DNA from: Amphiura filiformis
Taxonomy: Eukaryota; Echinodermata; Ophiuroidea; Amphilepidida; Amphiuridae
Direction of reading: 5' to 3'
DNA: 64,000 nt
Assembly (NCBI RefSeq): GCF_039555335.1
Contig: NC_092635.1
Span: forward strand, 52,512,755-52,576,754
The position numbers and the translations under genes are program-made. Positions 1 to 9,579 of the stretch are shown piece by piece. Each line of letters opens with the position of its first letter. The stretch's first letter is position 1. The notes beneath the pieces are model-generated. The model was not told where the DNA came from. It saw only the letters and a list, made by a program, of their open reading frames with translations, and ran no database searches.

Positions 1-520
1 CTGAGGTCCAGGACCCATGAAATCCAAGATGGCCGCCCATAGCAACCATAAATCATCATTTAGCCAGGTGAAATGATAATAATTCGGAATCTGCTTGACC
101 TACAAGGGTCATTGATGTGTCTATCCCCACTAAATCAAGGCTGGCTGAGTGAATGAAGGGGGTGTCATGGATGTCCGAGGTCCAGGACACCTGAAATCTA
201 AGATGGCCGCCCATAGCAACCATAAATCTTCATATTAGCCAGGTGAAATGACAATAATTCGGAATCTGCTTGACCTACAAGGGTCATTGAGGTGTCTATC
301 CCTACTAAATCAAGGCTGGCTGAGTAAATAAAGGGGGTTTCATGGATATCTGAGGTCTAGGACACCTGAAATCCAAGATGGCAGCCCGTAGCAACCATAA
401 TCATCATATTCGCCAGATGAAATGACAATAATTCGGAATCTGCTTGACCTAGAAGGGTCATTGAGGTCTCTATCCCTACTAAATCAAGACTGTTTAATTG
501 AATGAAGAGGGTGTCATAAC
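1..520 (+). repeat. 175-bp tandem repeat, left array
   Basis: About three units of 174-175 bp (starts near 3, 177 and 352) containing AAGATGGCCGCCCATAGCAA and TTCGGAATCTGCTTGACC. The array begins before the window. The same unit recurs reverse-complemented at about 1990-2820, so both arrays face the Penelope remnants between them. Confidence 0.9.
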
Positions 521-594
521 TGAACATGTTCATTAGGACTGTTATCGAAAATTATAACAAGATAGTTCTAGTCCAATAAAACAGTACTCACTAT

Positions 595-1066
595 GGACGT
601 TTCGAAGTCTAGCAGACTTCTTTTTCAACACCGTTGATGTTATGACGATATTCTGTTACCGCAAAGGATGCTGGTTGCTTAGCAACACAGTTGCCAGATG
701 TATTTTTATTGAGAAGATCGTTAAACATGTGACTGAGATTGTATTGCCCCTCGTCTCTGTTCATGGTGGTCCCTTACATTCTGATTGCTACTGCCTCCAA
801 CGTGTGTGCCTGTCTGTCTCTTTGCCCAGTACCTTAGCCTCATCCTAATCTATGATATGGTCTTTCTCTAGCACATGATCTGTAATAGCCGATTTGTTGA
901 CCGTAGATTCAGAAGCTTTTCTGTTTGCCCTTGTGCGAACATTCACACTTGGTCACATGTAAATTTGATGGAGTCTGTGTCATCAATCTTATTGAGATGT
1001 TCAGTTAGCTGTGGCACTGCATCCTTATTAACAACTTCCAGTATGTCATCGACATAGCGTTTCCAC
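595..1066 (-). mobile_element. Penelope-like retroelement fragment (RT YVDD motif, deleted, plus 3' end)
   Basis: The minus strand encodes WKRYVDDILEVVNKDAVPQL, the reverse-transcriptase motif C (YVDD at 1045-1056), for about 35 codons. It then jumps, through an internal deletion, to the C-terminal tail shared with the plus-strand copy (KSAITDHVLEKDHIID). It has several stops and frame breaks and no start, so it is dead. The terminal segment at 598-640 carries the hairpin AGTCTAGCAGACT and is shared with 1865-1906. Confidence 0.8.
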
Positions 1067-1094
1067 AATCATCTAATTTCTCATCATCCATTAT

Positions 1095-1911
1095 ATCAGA
1101 ATTTGGGAGTCATTCGCACCTTATTTGATAGAAAGAACAAGATCATCACAGAAGAGCATGACAAGAAGAAGAGACCACAATCAAGGAAGCACTTCATACT
1201 TGCGGCTATCCACCATGGAGCATAGACAAGGTTACTCAGCAAATGGGGTACTTCCAAACAGAAGAAGAACAAAAAGAAAGATGATACCATCAAGTCCAAA
1301 GGTATGGTTGCAATCCCATACGTAGGGGGGGGGGGGGTCTGAACGTATTGCAAGAACATAATATCTCGTCTGCCATGAAACCACACTGCACATTAAGAAA
1401 CATGCTTAGTATGTTCACCCCAAAGATAAGAGGGATCCGCTTAACACCATGGATGTAATCTACTCTATCCCATGTAAGAACTGTAACATCTCGTATGTAG
1501 GTGAGACCGGCAGGAAGTTTGGCAAAAGGCTTGAAGAACACAGGGCCGAGGCTGATAAGGCGAGTGTGAAAGTTCGCACAGTACATGTGCGAATAGAAAA
1601 AGCTTTTGAATCTACGGTCAACAAATCGGCTATTACAGATCATGTGCTAGAGAAAGACCATATCATAGATTAGGATGAGGCTAAGGTACTGGGCAAAGAG
1701 ACAGACAGATACACACGTTGGATTAAAGAGGCAGTAGCAATCAGAAAGCAAGGGACACCCATAAACAGAGACGAGGGGCAATACAATCTCAGTCACATGT
1801 TTGACAAGAAAAGTACATCTGGCAACCAGTATCCTTTGCGGTAAACAGAAGATCGTCACAACATCAACAGTGTTGAAAAAGAAGTCTGCTAGACTTCGAA
1901 ACGTCCACAGT
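1095..1911 (+). mobile_element. Penelope-like retroelement fragment (RT C-terminus and GIY-YIG endonuclease)
   Basis: Plus strand. GVIRTLFDRKNKIITEEHDK (after the RT) is followed, across frame breaks and a 12-G run near 1327, by SERIAR and SAMKPHCTLRNML. The open stretch from 1449 then encodes VIYSIPCKNCNISYVGETGR and KFGKRLEEH: a GIY-YIG nuclease core with the catalytic Arg, preceded by the Cys pair typical of Penelope-like elements. The tail shows INRDEGQYNLSH. The element needs both RT and nuclease to move; this copy is 5'-truncated and frameshifted. Confidence 0.88.
1871..1906 (+). ncRNA. Hammerhead-like hairpin in the Penelope terminal segment (degenerate)
   Basis: GAAGTCT-GCT-AGACTTC forms a 7-bp stem followed directly by GAAAC, as stem II and the GAAA core do in hammerhead ribozymes, which Penelope-like elements are known to carry. 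The expected CUGANGA before the stem reads TTGAAAA here, so activity is doubtful. The inverted twin is at 603-640. Confidence 0.4.
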
Positions 1912-1984
1912 GAGTACTCTTTTATTGGACTAGAACTATGAAATATTGTTATAATATTCGATAACAGTCCTGATGAACATGTTC

Positions 1985-2970
1985 AGTCATGACACCCTCT
2001 TCATTCAATAAGACAGTCTTGATTTAGTAGGGATATAGACCTCAATGACCCTTGTAGGTCAAGCATATTCGAATTATTGTCATTTCATTTCGCTAATATG
2101 ATCATTATGGTTGTTACGGTCGGCCATCTTGAATTTCAGGTGTCCTAGACCTCAGAACTCCATTAAACCCCCTTCATTCACTCAGCCAGCCTTGATTAAT
2201 TAGTGGGGATAGACACCTCAATGACCCTTGTAGGTCAAGCAGATTCCGAATTATTGTTATTTCATCTGGCTAATGTGATGATTTATGGTTGCTATGGCCG
2301 GCCATCTTGGATTTCAGGTGTCCTGGACCTCAGACATCCATGAAACCCCCTTCATTCACTCAGCCAGCCTTTATTTATTGGGGATAGACGCCTCAATGAC
2401 CCTTGTAGGTCAAGCAGATTCCGAATTATTGTCATTTCACCTGGCTTATATGATGATTTATGGTTGCTATGGGCGGCCATCTTGGATTTCAGGTGTCCTG
2501 GACCTCAGACATCCATGAAACCCCCTCCATTTACTCAGCCAGCCTTGATTTAGTGGGGATAGACGCCTCAATGACCCTTGTAGGTCAAGCAGATTCCGAA
2601 CTATTGTCATTTCACCTGGCTAATATGATGATTTATGGTTGCTATTAGCGGCCATCTTAGATTTTAGGTGTCATGGACCTCAGACATCCATGAAACCTCC
2701 TTCATTCAAATTGACAGCATTGATTTAGTGGAGATAGACACCACAATCACCCCTCTAGGTCAAGTAGTTTCAGAGTTATTATCATTTTACCTGGTTCATA
2801 AGTACATTTTGGCGGCCATTTTGAAAAATGGCCATATACAGAGTTTGCCCGGGTTTGGAATTTTCCACCTAGTAGAATTTGGAAGACCTATGCATACCCT
2901 ACTCGAATCAACTTTCAAACTTTCCTCTTTGAAAAATGTATACGGGTCTGTAGGACAGGGCCTGGACTAA
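1985..2970 (-). repeat. 175-bp tandem repeat, right array (inverted)
   Basis: Reverse-complement units of the left array with an exact 175-bp period (anchors at 2328, 2503, 2678), the last one decayed (to about 2820-2970). The long open frames across it are by-products of the period and the low stop density, not genes. Confidence 0.9.
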
Positions 2971-4208
2971 ATACTGTAGATGCGATTTTGGGCATTTTGC
3001 TTAAAATATGTTTGGTTAGATGAAATAAACCAAGATAATAGGTAAATCAAACCTTTTGTTTGCATGACTAACCTTTCATTTGCATGACTAACTGATCCTA
3101 TGGCTTAATAGAAGCATTACCTCTAGCTGAGCTTTGAGAAACTGGCCCTTACTGTCCCCTCTGTCACTCAAGCAATATTTTAGGGGGAAAAGGATGTTTC
3201 AAAGGAAGTACAATGATGTGAAGGTGATACAAGTTTAGCTTAAGAGTTTAACCCTTACAGTACCCAGTACTATAAAATACTACTCTACAAAGGGACTGCA
3301 ACACCAAGCGTCCTATGAAATCATTGGCTGGGCAACCATGGCTTGCTATCCCCAGTCGGCTGCTCCACACCTGAGAGATCAGTGGTTCAAAAGGAGAAAG
3401 CAACTTTACTCTTCATCTTCTTTCTTTCTTCCTTCCAATTTGCAGATGGGTGGTTAGGGTTAAGATATTAGCCTCACTGTATGCATATGTGACATAATCA
3501 AGGGGAATGGGTCGCATGTCGACATGGGAGAAAATGAGTTTTACATGTTTCTAAAGAGGACATTTTAGAGTTGTTAGAAACTGAAAACCCCTATGTTGAT
3601 ACAACTTTTCATTACGAAGTTATGCCAATTTAACAATCGCTGAAAACAATATAAAACAAAAGAATTTCAACACTTTCTTTGCCAATATCTCAAAATTAAT
3701 ATTAGCCACATCCGACTCATTTCCCATGAATTATATCACATATAGTAATGAATACTCATCAGTACTTGAAACAATTCATTCTGAGAAGCGAGAATGCCAC
3801 AAAGTTGCAGAGGACAATGAAATAAATAGGCACAATATTCTTGCACTGCGCTATTCCACTTGAAATCCATACACCCCTATGAAAGACATGGGATTATCTG
3901 AAAAGGTGATTCCAATTCAAATCTACACCCGTGTGGGAGATTAAGGTCATGTCTTAGATAGGGGGTGTATGAATTTCAACTTAAATAGCATATTATGTCA
4001 ACAGTTTGTTTACAGTTATCAAAAAGGTTACAACAGCATAATTTATTGCTATGCTACAATTAATGTTTAATATTTTGTATTGCGTATTGCTATACTGTGC
4101 TATGATGCACATGAGGCACTAATGCTGGCAAAAGACAAAGCTCTCATATTTTTACATAATATACATTGTACACAAGGCACTACTGGTTTTACACACAATG
4201 AACATTTC
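2971..4208. repeat. Non-coding stretch with one palindromic MITE (about 3850-3989)
   Basis: Apart from the SINE at 3325-3475, only a short copy of the palindromic family with ends GCTATTCCA..TTGAAATCCATACACC and internal AGATTAAGGTCATGTCTT is seen (3850-3989). Nothing coding is recognised. Confidence 0.6.
3325..3475 (+). mobile_element. tRNA-derived SINE copy, decayed
   Basis: A B-box-like AGTGGTTCAAA (3381) is followed by the CTTCATCTTCTTTCTTTC pyrimidine tract and GGTGGTTAGGGTTA. The same order of parts is seen at 8055-8228, where the B box is intact. Confidence 0.5.
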
Positions 4209-4351
4209 GACTGCTCAGTGCCAGGAGTGGGTAAGTGCAAAAGCTGCCATGTGTGGCTGCCATGTGTTGATGAGTACAATATACTGCATGTAAATTGCAG
4301 AATGTTCACAAGGCAGCTATTGCACTTACTCACTCCTGGCACTGAGCAGTC
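4209..4351. repeat. Hairpin element, 32-bp near-perfect arms
   Basis: GACTGCTCAGTGCCAGGAGT.. at 4209 returns reverse-complemented at 4320-4351 with about one mismatch. The overlapping 92- and 80-codon frames on opposite strands come from this symmetry. Confidence 0.75.
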
Positions 4352-5363
4352 AATTTGAAAGTTTCAGAATCGCTAACAATTCACAACTAGGAATATAAAA
4401 AAGAAAAGAAAAAACAGTGTTATGGAATGATTTTGAACAGGTAAATTGGTCCTTTGTTTGGCTCAAGGATCTTTAAATCAAACGGATAACAGCTACAATA
4501 TCTGTATCCTGCTGAATTTTGAAGTTATTGCAAGAAAGGTGACTAAATGAGAGGCTGCGGCCTTTAATCTGAATTGAACGCCGACCAATTGCTCCAAATA
4601 GCATCCACATGTAAGGAACCACTGCCCCAAGATTTGACATCATAAACCTGACTAGTAAACCATACCATGTAAGGTTGCACTTGGCGGATCAACGATACAT
4701 TCAGTGCACAGATGCTTTGGCATACTGAAAGTAGTGCATGCTTACAGGAAATGCAAGTAAGCACATAACCATTGACAAATTGAGCGCTATGTGTATTATG
4801 ATCAGGTGAGCTAGATCGCAAGACCCGAAAATTGTACCAGTATCAGCCGATTCAAGTATGCACATAGGGCACAGACATGGTATTTTCCTTTCTCTGTTTT
4901 TAAATCGAAATCTGAAACATTTGTACAAAATATTATATTTTTTTTGTTTTTGGTTTTTCTGTCGCAATTAATTCTGGCCAAAGAATGACTAAAATATATT
5001 TCAAAAACCACCTAAACACAAAATCTGGGTTGATTGGGTGTGTGCAACATTGCTAGCTAATGAACATATACATCATCCTAGCTTCCCCACACATGTTCTT
5101 GAATATTTATCATGAGCAAGTGGTTGATGAGATTATTCCATAAGAAGCAGACCTGCTCCAGGATCTACTGACATAAGGCAGTTACAATTTGTTGCACTAA
5201 ACTGCTAATTTGTGACCATTTCTAACAAAACCAGGAACATTTATGCCCAGCTTAAAAAAATCTTACAATTTTAGATTTCAAAATTTTGTAGAAATATATT
5301 TTAAAATGTACATGCAGATAAGGCAGTTCTCTAACCGCAAACGTTGCCGTCTTATTTTGTAAA
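4352..5363. other. AT-rich stretch, no gene seen
   Basis: Short frames on the minus strand (4564-5011) have biased composition and no recognisable motif. No repeat end could be fixed. Confidence 0.4.
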
Positions 5364-5554
5364 TGGGCAATTGCAGTTGAATTCCATACACCCCCTATGG
5401 AAAACATGACCTTAAACTTCCACACATGAGTGTGAATTTTAAATAGGATTACCAGAATGGCCAACTTCATTTGAATTTTGAAATATACACTCCCTGTGTG
5501 TGAGATTAAGGCCTTATATAGGGCGTGTGTGTGGATTTCAACTGAAATAGCCCG
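5364..5554. mobile_element. Palindromic MITE, CCATACACCCCCTATGG family
   Basis: Ends GGGCAATTGCAGTTGAATTC / TTTCAACTGAAATAGCCC are inverted repeats. The inner part has ACCTTAAACTTCCACACA and its inverted partner near 5500. Same family as 3850, 7041, 17001 and 26242. Confidence 0.75.
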
Positions 5555-6100
5555 TTAAGTAAATAGGCATTTAAAAAAAATAGATACCTTATTTTTTATG
5601 ACTTACACAAAAAACTAATAATATAAGAGAACTGAACTAAAAAAATATTAAGTTATAATATTGTGGACAAACTTAGTATCAATCTACATTAGGCCACAGA
5701 AAAAAAATTGTTTAATTGTCCATAGATCCCTTCCAAGGCAGTGGGATTTTTTAAAGGTCATTGCTAAAACATGTTTGCCTATAGCTTAACAAATAGCCGA
5801 AATGGATGTGAGATTGTGAGGTGGCATATTTCTCTACTGTATACCACTTCATTCATGTTTTTAAAGTGTGCTGAGGCTTGTGGATCAACGTCTAGGCGTT
5901 GTGCCTGTGCGTAGCGCACTATAAATCACTGCGCTTTTCCTTTTTTTTTTGAAGTTTAAAAGAAACCAGTGTAAAAACTTCTTAGGATGTCAAAAATGTT
6001 GAATTTTTTTTTCAGATTAGGTTCGGTCAGATGAGGACAAACAAACAACTTTTTTTTGACCTTACTGAGTTGTACTGTACATCTCCTGTCTATTTATATT

Positions 6101-6319
6101 AGGCAAAAAATAAAAAGGTTTGTCTCAAAGCTCACAAGAAATTTAAAAACAAATGCGAAATGCGATTCTGATTTTCGCCGATTTTTTCTGGAAAAAACTA
6201 AAAAAAATAAAAATTTTGAAATAAAAATTTCCGCATTTCTTTTTTGTCAAATTGTGCGATTTTACAAACGCGCGTGCAAGCTTTGAGACAAACCTTTTTT
6301 TTTTTTGGCCTTACTCAAT
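6101..6319. mobile_element. MITE with A-rich terminal inverted repeats, TTA flanks
   Basis: The left end GGCAAAAAATAAAAAGGTTT.. (through GTCTCAAAGC) is inverted at the right end (GCTTTGAGACAAACC..GGCC). TTA lies on both sides, as for PIF/Harbinger elements. Related ends occur at 11762 and 19122. Confidence 0.6.
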
Positions 6320-6561
6320 ATCAACTACCTTGGAATACAAGTTATACAATCATAATGACTTCATTGATGGGTAAAATACATGTGCGCCACGTACACATGT
6401 ACTTTGTCAAGTGTCCTCTTCTATCAAGGTACAATATGAGACCTGCTTGCATTTGCACAAGCAGATTTTGAACAAGCAAGTTAAAAGCATCTAGAAAACC
6501 AGCAGTGGTGTATTAAATATAGGTGGAGGCACAGAATGAGGAAATAAATCCTGTGCACAAA

Positions 6562-6782
6562 TGAATTTATGTTTAGAGAATAAAGGTATTGTTTTTAGCT
6601 GCTGGAGTGCATCTATCGTCTCATATCGACAATATATTAAGTAAAACAACGAGGCGAAGCGGAGTTATTTACGCCAAAAATAATGGTGTTGCGTGTTATA
6701 TGAGACGATAGATGCACGACAGCAGCTAAAAAACAATATCTTTATTCTCATTCTTAAACACTTCAATCAAATAAATTTATTA
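6562..6782. repeat. Palindromic element
   Basis: TTAGCTGCTGGAGTGCATCT.. (through ATCGTCTCATA) is inverted as TATGAGACGATAGATGCACG..AGCAGCTAA, the arms extending to AATAAAGGTATTG / CAATATCTTTATT. The loop at 6630-6680 is GC-richer (GAGGCGAAGCGGAG). Confidence 0.7.
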
Positions 6783-7040
6783 ATCATAAGTATTCCAAAT
6801 TGTAATCAAATTAAACCCTACATTTTACAAGGAATATACCAAGAATCGATCAGTCCCGTTGTTGCTATGCACCTCTGATTGGTTCAAATAGCGTGTACGA
6901 GTATCGCGTCGACTCGCACATGCTAATAAAGTGTGTGATATCACACATGTAAGAACCAATAAGATTGCAAGGACATTCTCAAGTGTTTAACTTATATACT
7001 TATTGGTTACTTATTGCAATATAGCAATCTTTCTTACAAT

Positions 7041-7713
7041 GGACTATTCCAGTTGAAATCCATATACCAGTCAACATTAATGGGTATATTTTCACGGGAA
7101 AATTTTCTGGACACGTGACCAATGGGTATCAATGTAAGTGTGACCTTGAGCCTGATCTCTGACCCCCGGCGGTGACCTCGCTATTCAAGTCTTAGTAATT
7201 TTGAATTGGAATAGTATTCTTGGCTGCAATTTCGATAGAAATTCATGTCTTGCAAATTTATTAAATATCATGCAATCTTAATTTCTTCACAATATCATCA
7301 AAACGTAATTTCAAAAATATCTACCTACGGAAAAAATATTTATTCACGGAAACTCTTACCATAATATTATTAACTCATGCGACAGGTTACTTATTTTGCA
7401 CCAAAGGAGACATTCTTCCTATTCAAATACATTGGTAGACCACCCGCTGTGCTCGGGGTCACATTCCTTAATGCTAATATGTCTGCGCCCATGGGTGTCA
7501 CGTGTCCAGAAAATTTTCCCGTGAAAATTTACCTATTCATTCTGACTGTATACCCTCAATGGAAGACATGACCTTAATTTTCCACACAGGATGTGTGCAT
7601 TTCAAATGGGGTTACCTGAATGGGTGACTCCATTTGAATTCTACACTCCCTGCGTGGGAGATTAAGGTCATGTCTTCCATAGGTGGTGTATGGATTTTAA
7701 CTGGAATAGCCCA
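7041..7713. mobile_element. Palindromic MITE (CCATACACC family) split by a nested insertion
   Basis: GGACTATTCCAGTTGAAATC starts at 7041 and the mirror-image end TTTTAACTGGAATAGCCCA closes near 7713. The inner family sequence CATGACCTTAATTTTCCACA resumes only after 7560. The first ~25 bp and the rest are separated by the element at 7068-7548. Confidence 0.8.
7068..7548. mobile_element. Nested MITE, TSD TATAC
   Basis: Left end CAGTCAACATTAATGGGTAT..TTTTCACGGG, right end its inverse ..ATTCATTCTGACTG; both carry GAAAATTTTCTGGACACGTG or its complement just inside. TATAC at 7063-7067 and 7549-7553 is the duplicated target inside the host MITE. No open frame. Confidence 0.8.
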
Positions 7714-8054
7714 ATGTGATGTTACATTGAAAGGTACAATATGGCGGCTGCGACATACACCGGTAATGTAGTCAGGGTGCTGATACATACATGATGCTGT
7801 TGTTGCAATACTTATTTGCTATAATTGTTAACAGGCTTAAAATTACTGAGACAAAACATTGTGCTTTAAACAGATTAGACAACACAAGTATCAATCGAGA
7901 ACTGAGCAACTCTTAAGAAATAAGGACCAAGTCAATAATCCCATACTGACTTAGCCCTAACCCAACTAGGACTCACTAAAGCTCACTATTAAAACCACTC
8001 TGCGTGCATACATTCCACGGGACTTGATGACGCAATCAGACCAAGTCATATATA

Positions 8055-8228
8055 CCCAGGGAATTGTCACCTGTGTAGATACATGCTGGGGATCTTCTGC
8101 GTGGCATGCGAGGGGTCCGAGGTTCGAATCCCGGGGGTACCAAGTGACTTTCTTCTTCATCTTCTCTCCTTTTTCGTTCCTTCTTTCCTTCCGATAGCAC
8201 AAAAACCACGGGTAGGGTTAGGGTTAGG
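8055..8228 (+). mobile_element. tRNA-derived SINE
   Basis: The tRNA-like head has an intact B box GGTTCGAATCC (8121-8131) and a weaker A box near 8072. It is followed by a pyrimidine tract (CTTTCTTCTTCATCTTCTC) and a GGGTAGGGTTAGGGTTAGG tail. There is no cloverleaf good enough for a working tRNA. Transcription would be by RNA polymerase III from the internal boxes. Confidence 0.7.
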
Positions 8229-8381
8229 TCACACTTTAATTTAGTGATTTTTCGCTACTGGGTTTTCATCTATGACTGAATTTATATCAATAATTGATAG
8301 GATGTGTATGTATGCTGTGGCTGACATAATGTACCTTTTCAAGTAATACCTTACAAATTGTTTTTCACATATTCAAGTAAT

Positions 8382-8661
8382 GGGCTATTCCATTTAAAAT
8401 CCACACTACCCCTGTGGAAGATTTTGGAAATATCTTCCACAGGAGGAGTATGTTTTTCAAATGTAATTGGTCACATTTATTCATTTTGAAACCCATACTC
8501 CCCCTGTATTATGGCTTTACCTATATCTTCCACAGCTGGTGTGAGTATTTCAAATGGAAGTTACCCAAGTGTCTATTCTATTCAAAATTGATACCCCCTC
8601 TGTGGCAGACTTTAGCTAAATCTTCCACAGGGGTAGTGTGGATTTTAAATGGAATAGCCCA
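8382..8661. mobile_element. Palindromic MITE, CTTCCACAGGGGTAGTGTGG family
   Basis: GGGCTATTCCATTTAAAATC at the left and GATTTTAAATGGAATAGCCC at the right are exact inverses, and AATCTTCCACAGGGG modules recur inside. A second copy is at 53421-53703. Confidence 0.85.
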
Positions 8662-8693
8662 ATACAGGCATCAAAACTATATTGGAAGTTTCA

Positions 8694-8816
8694 TCACGCA
8701 TATAATTCAAGACGGAATTGAAAAGACTAGTACTGCGCAGGTCAGTAACCAATCACATCGCGCCTTTGCCCTGAAGTCAGACGAAAACTAGTCTTTTTAA
8801 TTCGGTCTTCAATTAT
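8694..8816. mobile_element. Short inverted-repeat element (AAAGACTAGT ends)
   Basis: TATAATTCAAGACGGAATTG..AAAAGACTAG is inverted as CTAGTCTTTTTAATTCGGTC..TTCAATTATA. The longer relative at 11184-11579 shares these ends and a GACGTCAGA-like inner motif. Confidence 0.7.
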
Positions 8817-9306
8817 AACAACACTAACTTGAATTCATGTGCTTGGTTTAACTGAGCATGTCTTGATTATTTTATGGGTTAAAAAGTAATTACTTGAAAG
8901 ACACTGAGATAAATCAATGAACATGCCCTTTGATGATGCATCCAGGTGCAAGCCCCACAGGGGCTCCACATCTCATCACATTTACCTCTAAAATTCACAC
9001 ACAATGTGACAGATACATCATGTGGTTCGATAACAAACTCAGTTTGCTTGTTTTACTTCAATACCAAACTCAACTTATTGCTCATTCCCAAGTAAATATA
9101 TGCAGATTAAAGCCATATTATAACATTTTCATACAAAACAGATAAATATTTCTTTGCCATAAAATGTCAGCTTTGACTGTCAGATATATCCCCTTTACTT
9201 TTGAGCCTAACAACTTACTAAGGCAAAGCAAAGAAGATTGGAATTTACTACCAGCGCCGATGTCGCTCATACGTATCACTATTTCGGTCGTGTTATGGTA
9301 CGATCC
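8817..9306. other. Stretch downstream of the OTUD7-like gene, no gene seen
   Basis: AT-rich, with no recognisable repeat end and no frame with a known motif. Part may be 3' UTR if a distal polyadenylation site is used. Confidence 0.4.
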
Positions 9307-9312
9307 TTTATT
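9307..9312 (-). promoter_or_regulatory. Candidate polyadenylation signal of the OTUD7-like gene
   Basis: AATAAA on the minus strand about 270 nt past the stop at 9580. Position and motif fit; other AT-rich matches exist, so this is only a candidate. Confidence 0.3.
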
Positions 9313-9579
9313 GTGATGAAAAATATTGAGGGCATCCTCAACAAATGTTATAATATGGCTTTAAAACTATGTCATAAAATGCCACAATGGCATGCATGCT
9401 ACATAGACCATTTCAAACGATATGATGTTAAAAAATAATTAAAAGGTCAATGAATACATGAACATGAATACATGAACAACTACATTTGAATGAAAAAAAT
9501 AATCAAAATATTGGTCACTTAAAAAAAGAATGAAAAGTGTAATCACTAATCAAACACACACTGCAAGGTGCACGGAAGC

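Noticed and set aside
1290..1643. Minus-strand 117-codon frame
   Set aside because: It is the shadow of the plus-strand Penelope-like coding sequence.
2285..2970. Frames beginning MVAM(A/G)GHLGFQVSW
   Set aside because: They are translations of the 175-bp tandem repeat, with a different frame and stop in each unit.
8060..8142. tRNA gene
   Set aside because: It has a B box but weak A box and no convincing cloverleaf, and is joined to a SINE body seen elsewhere.
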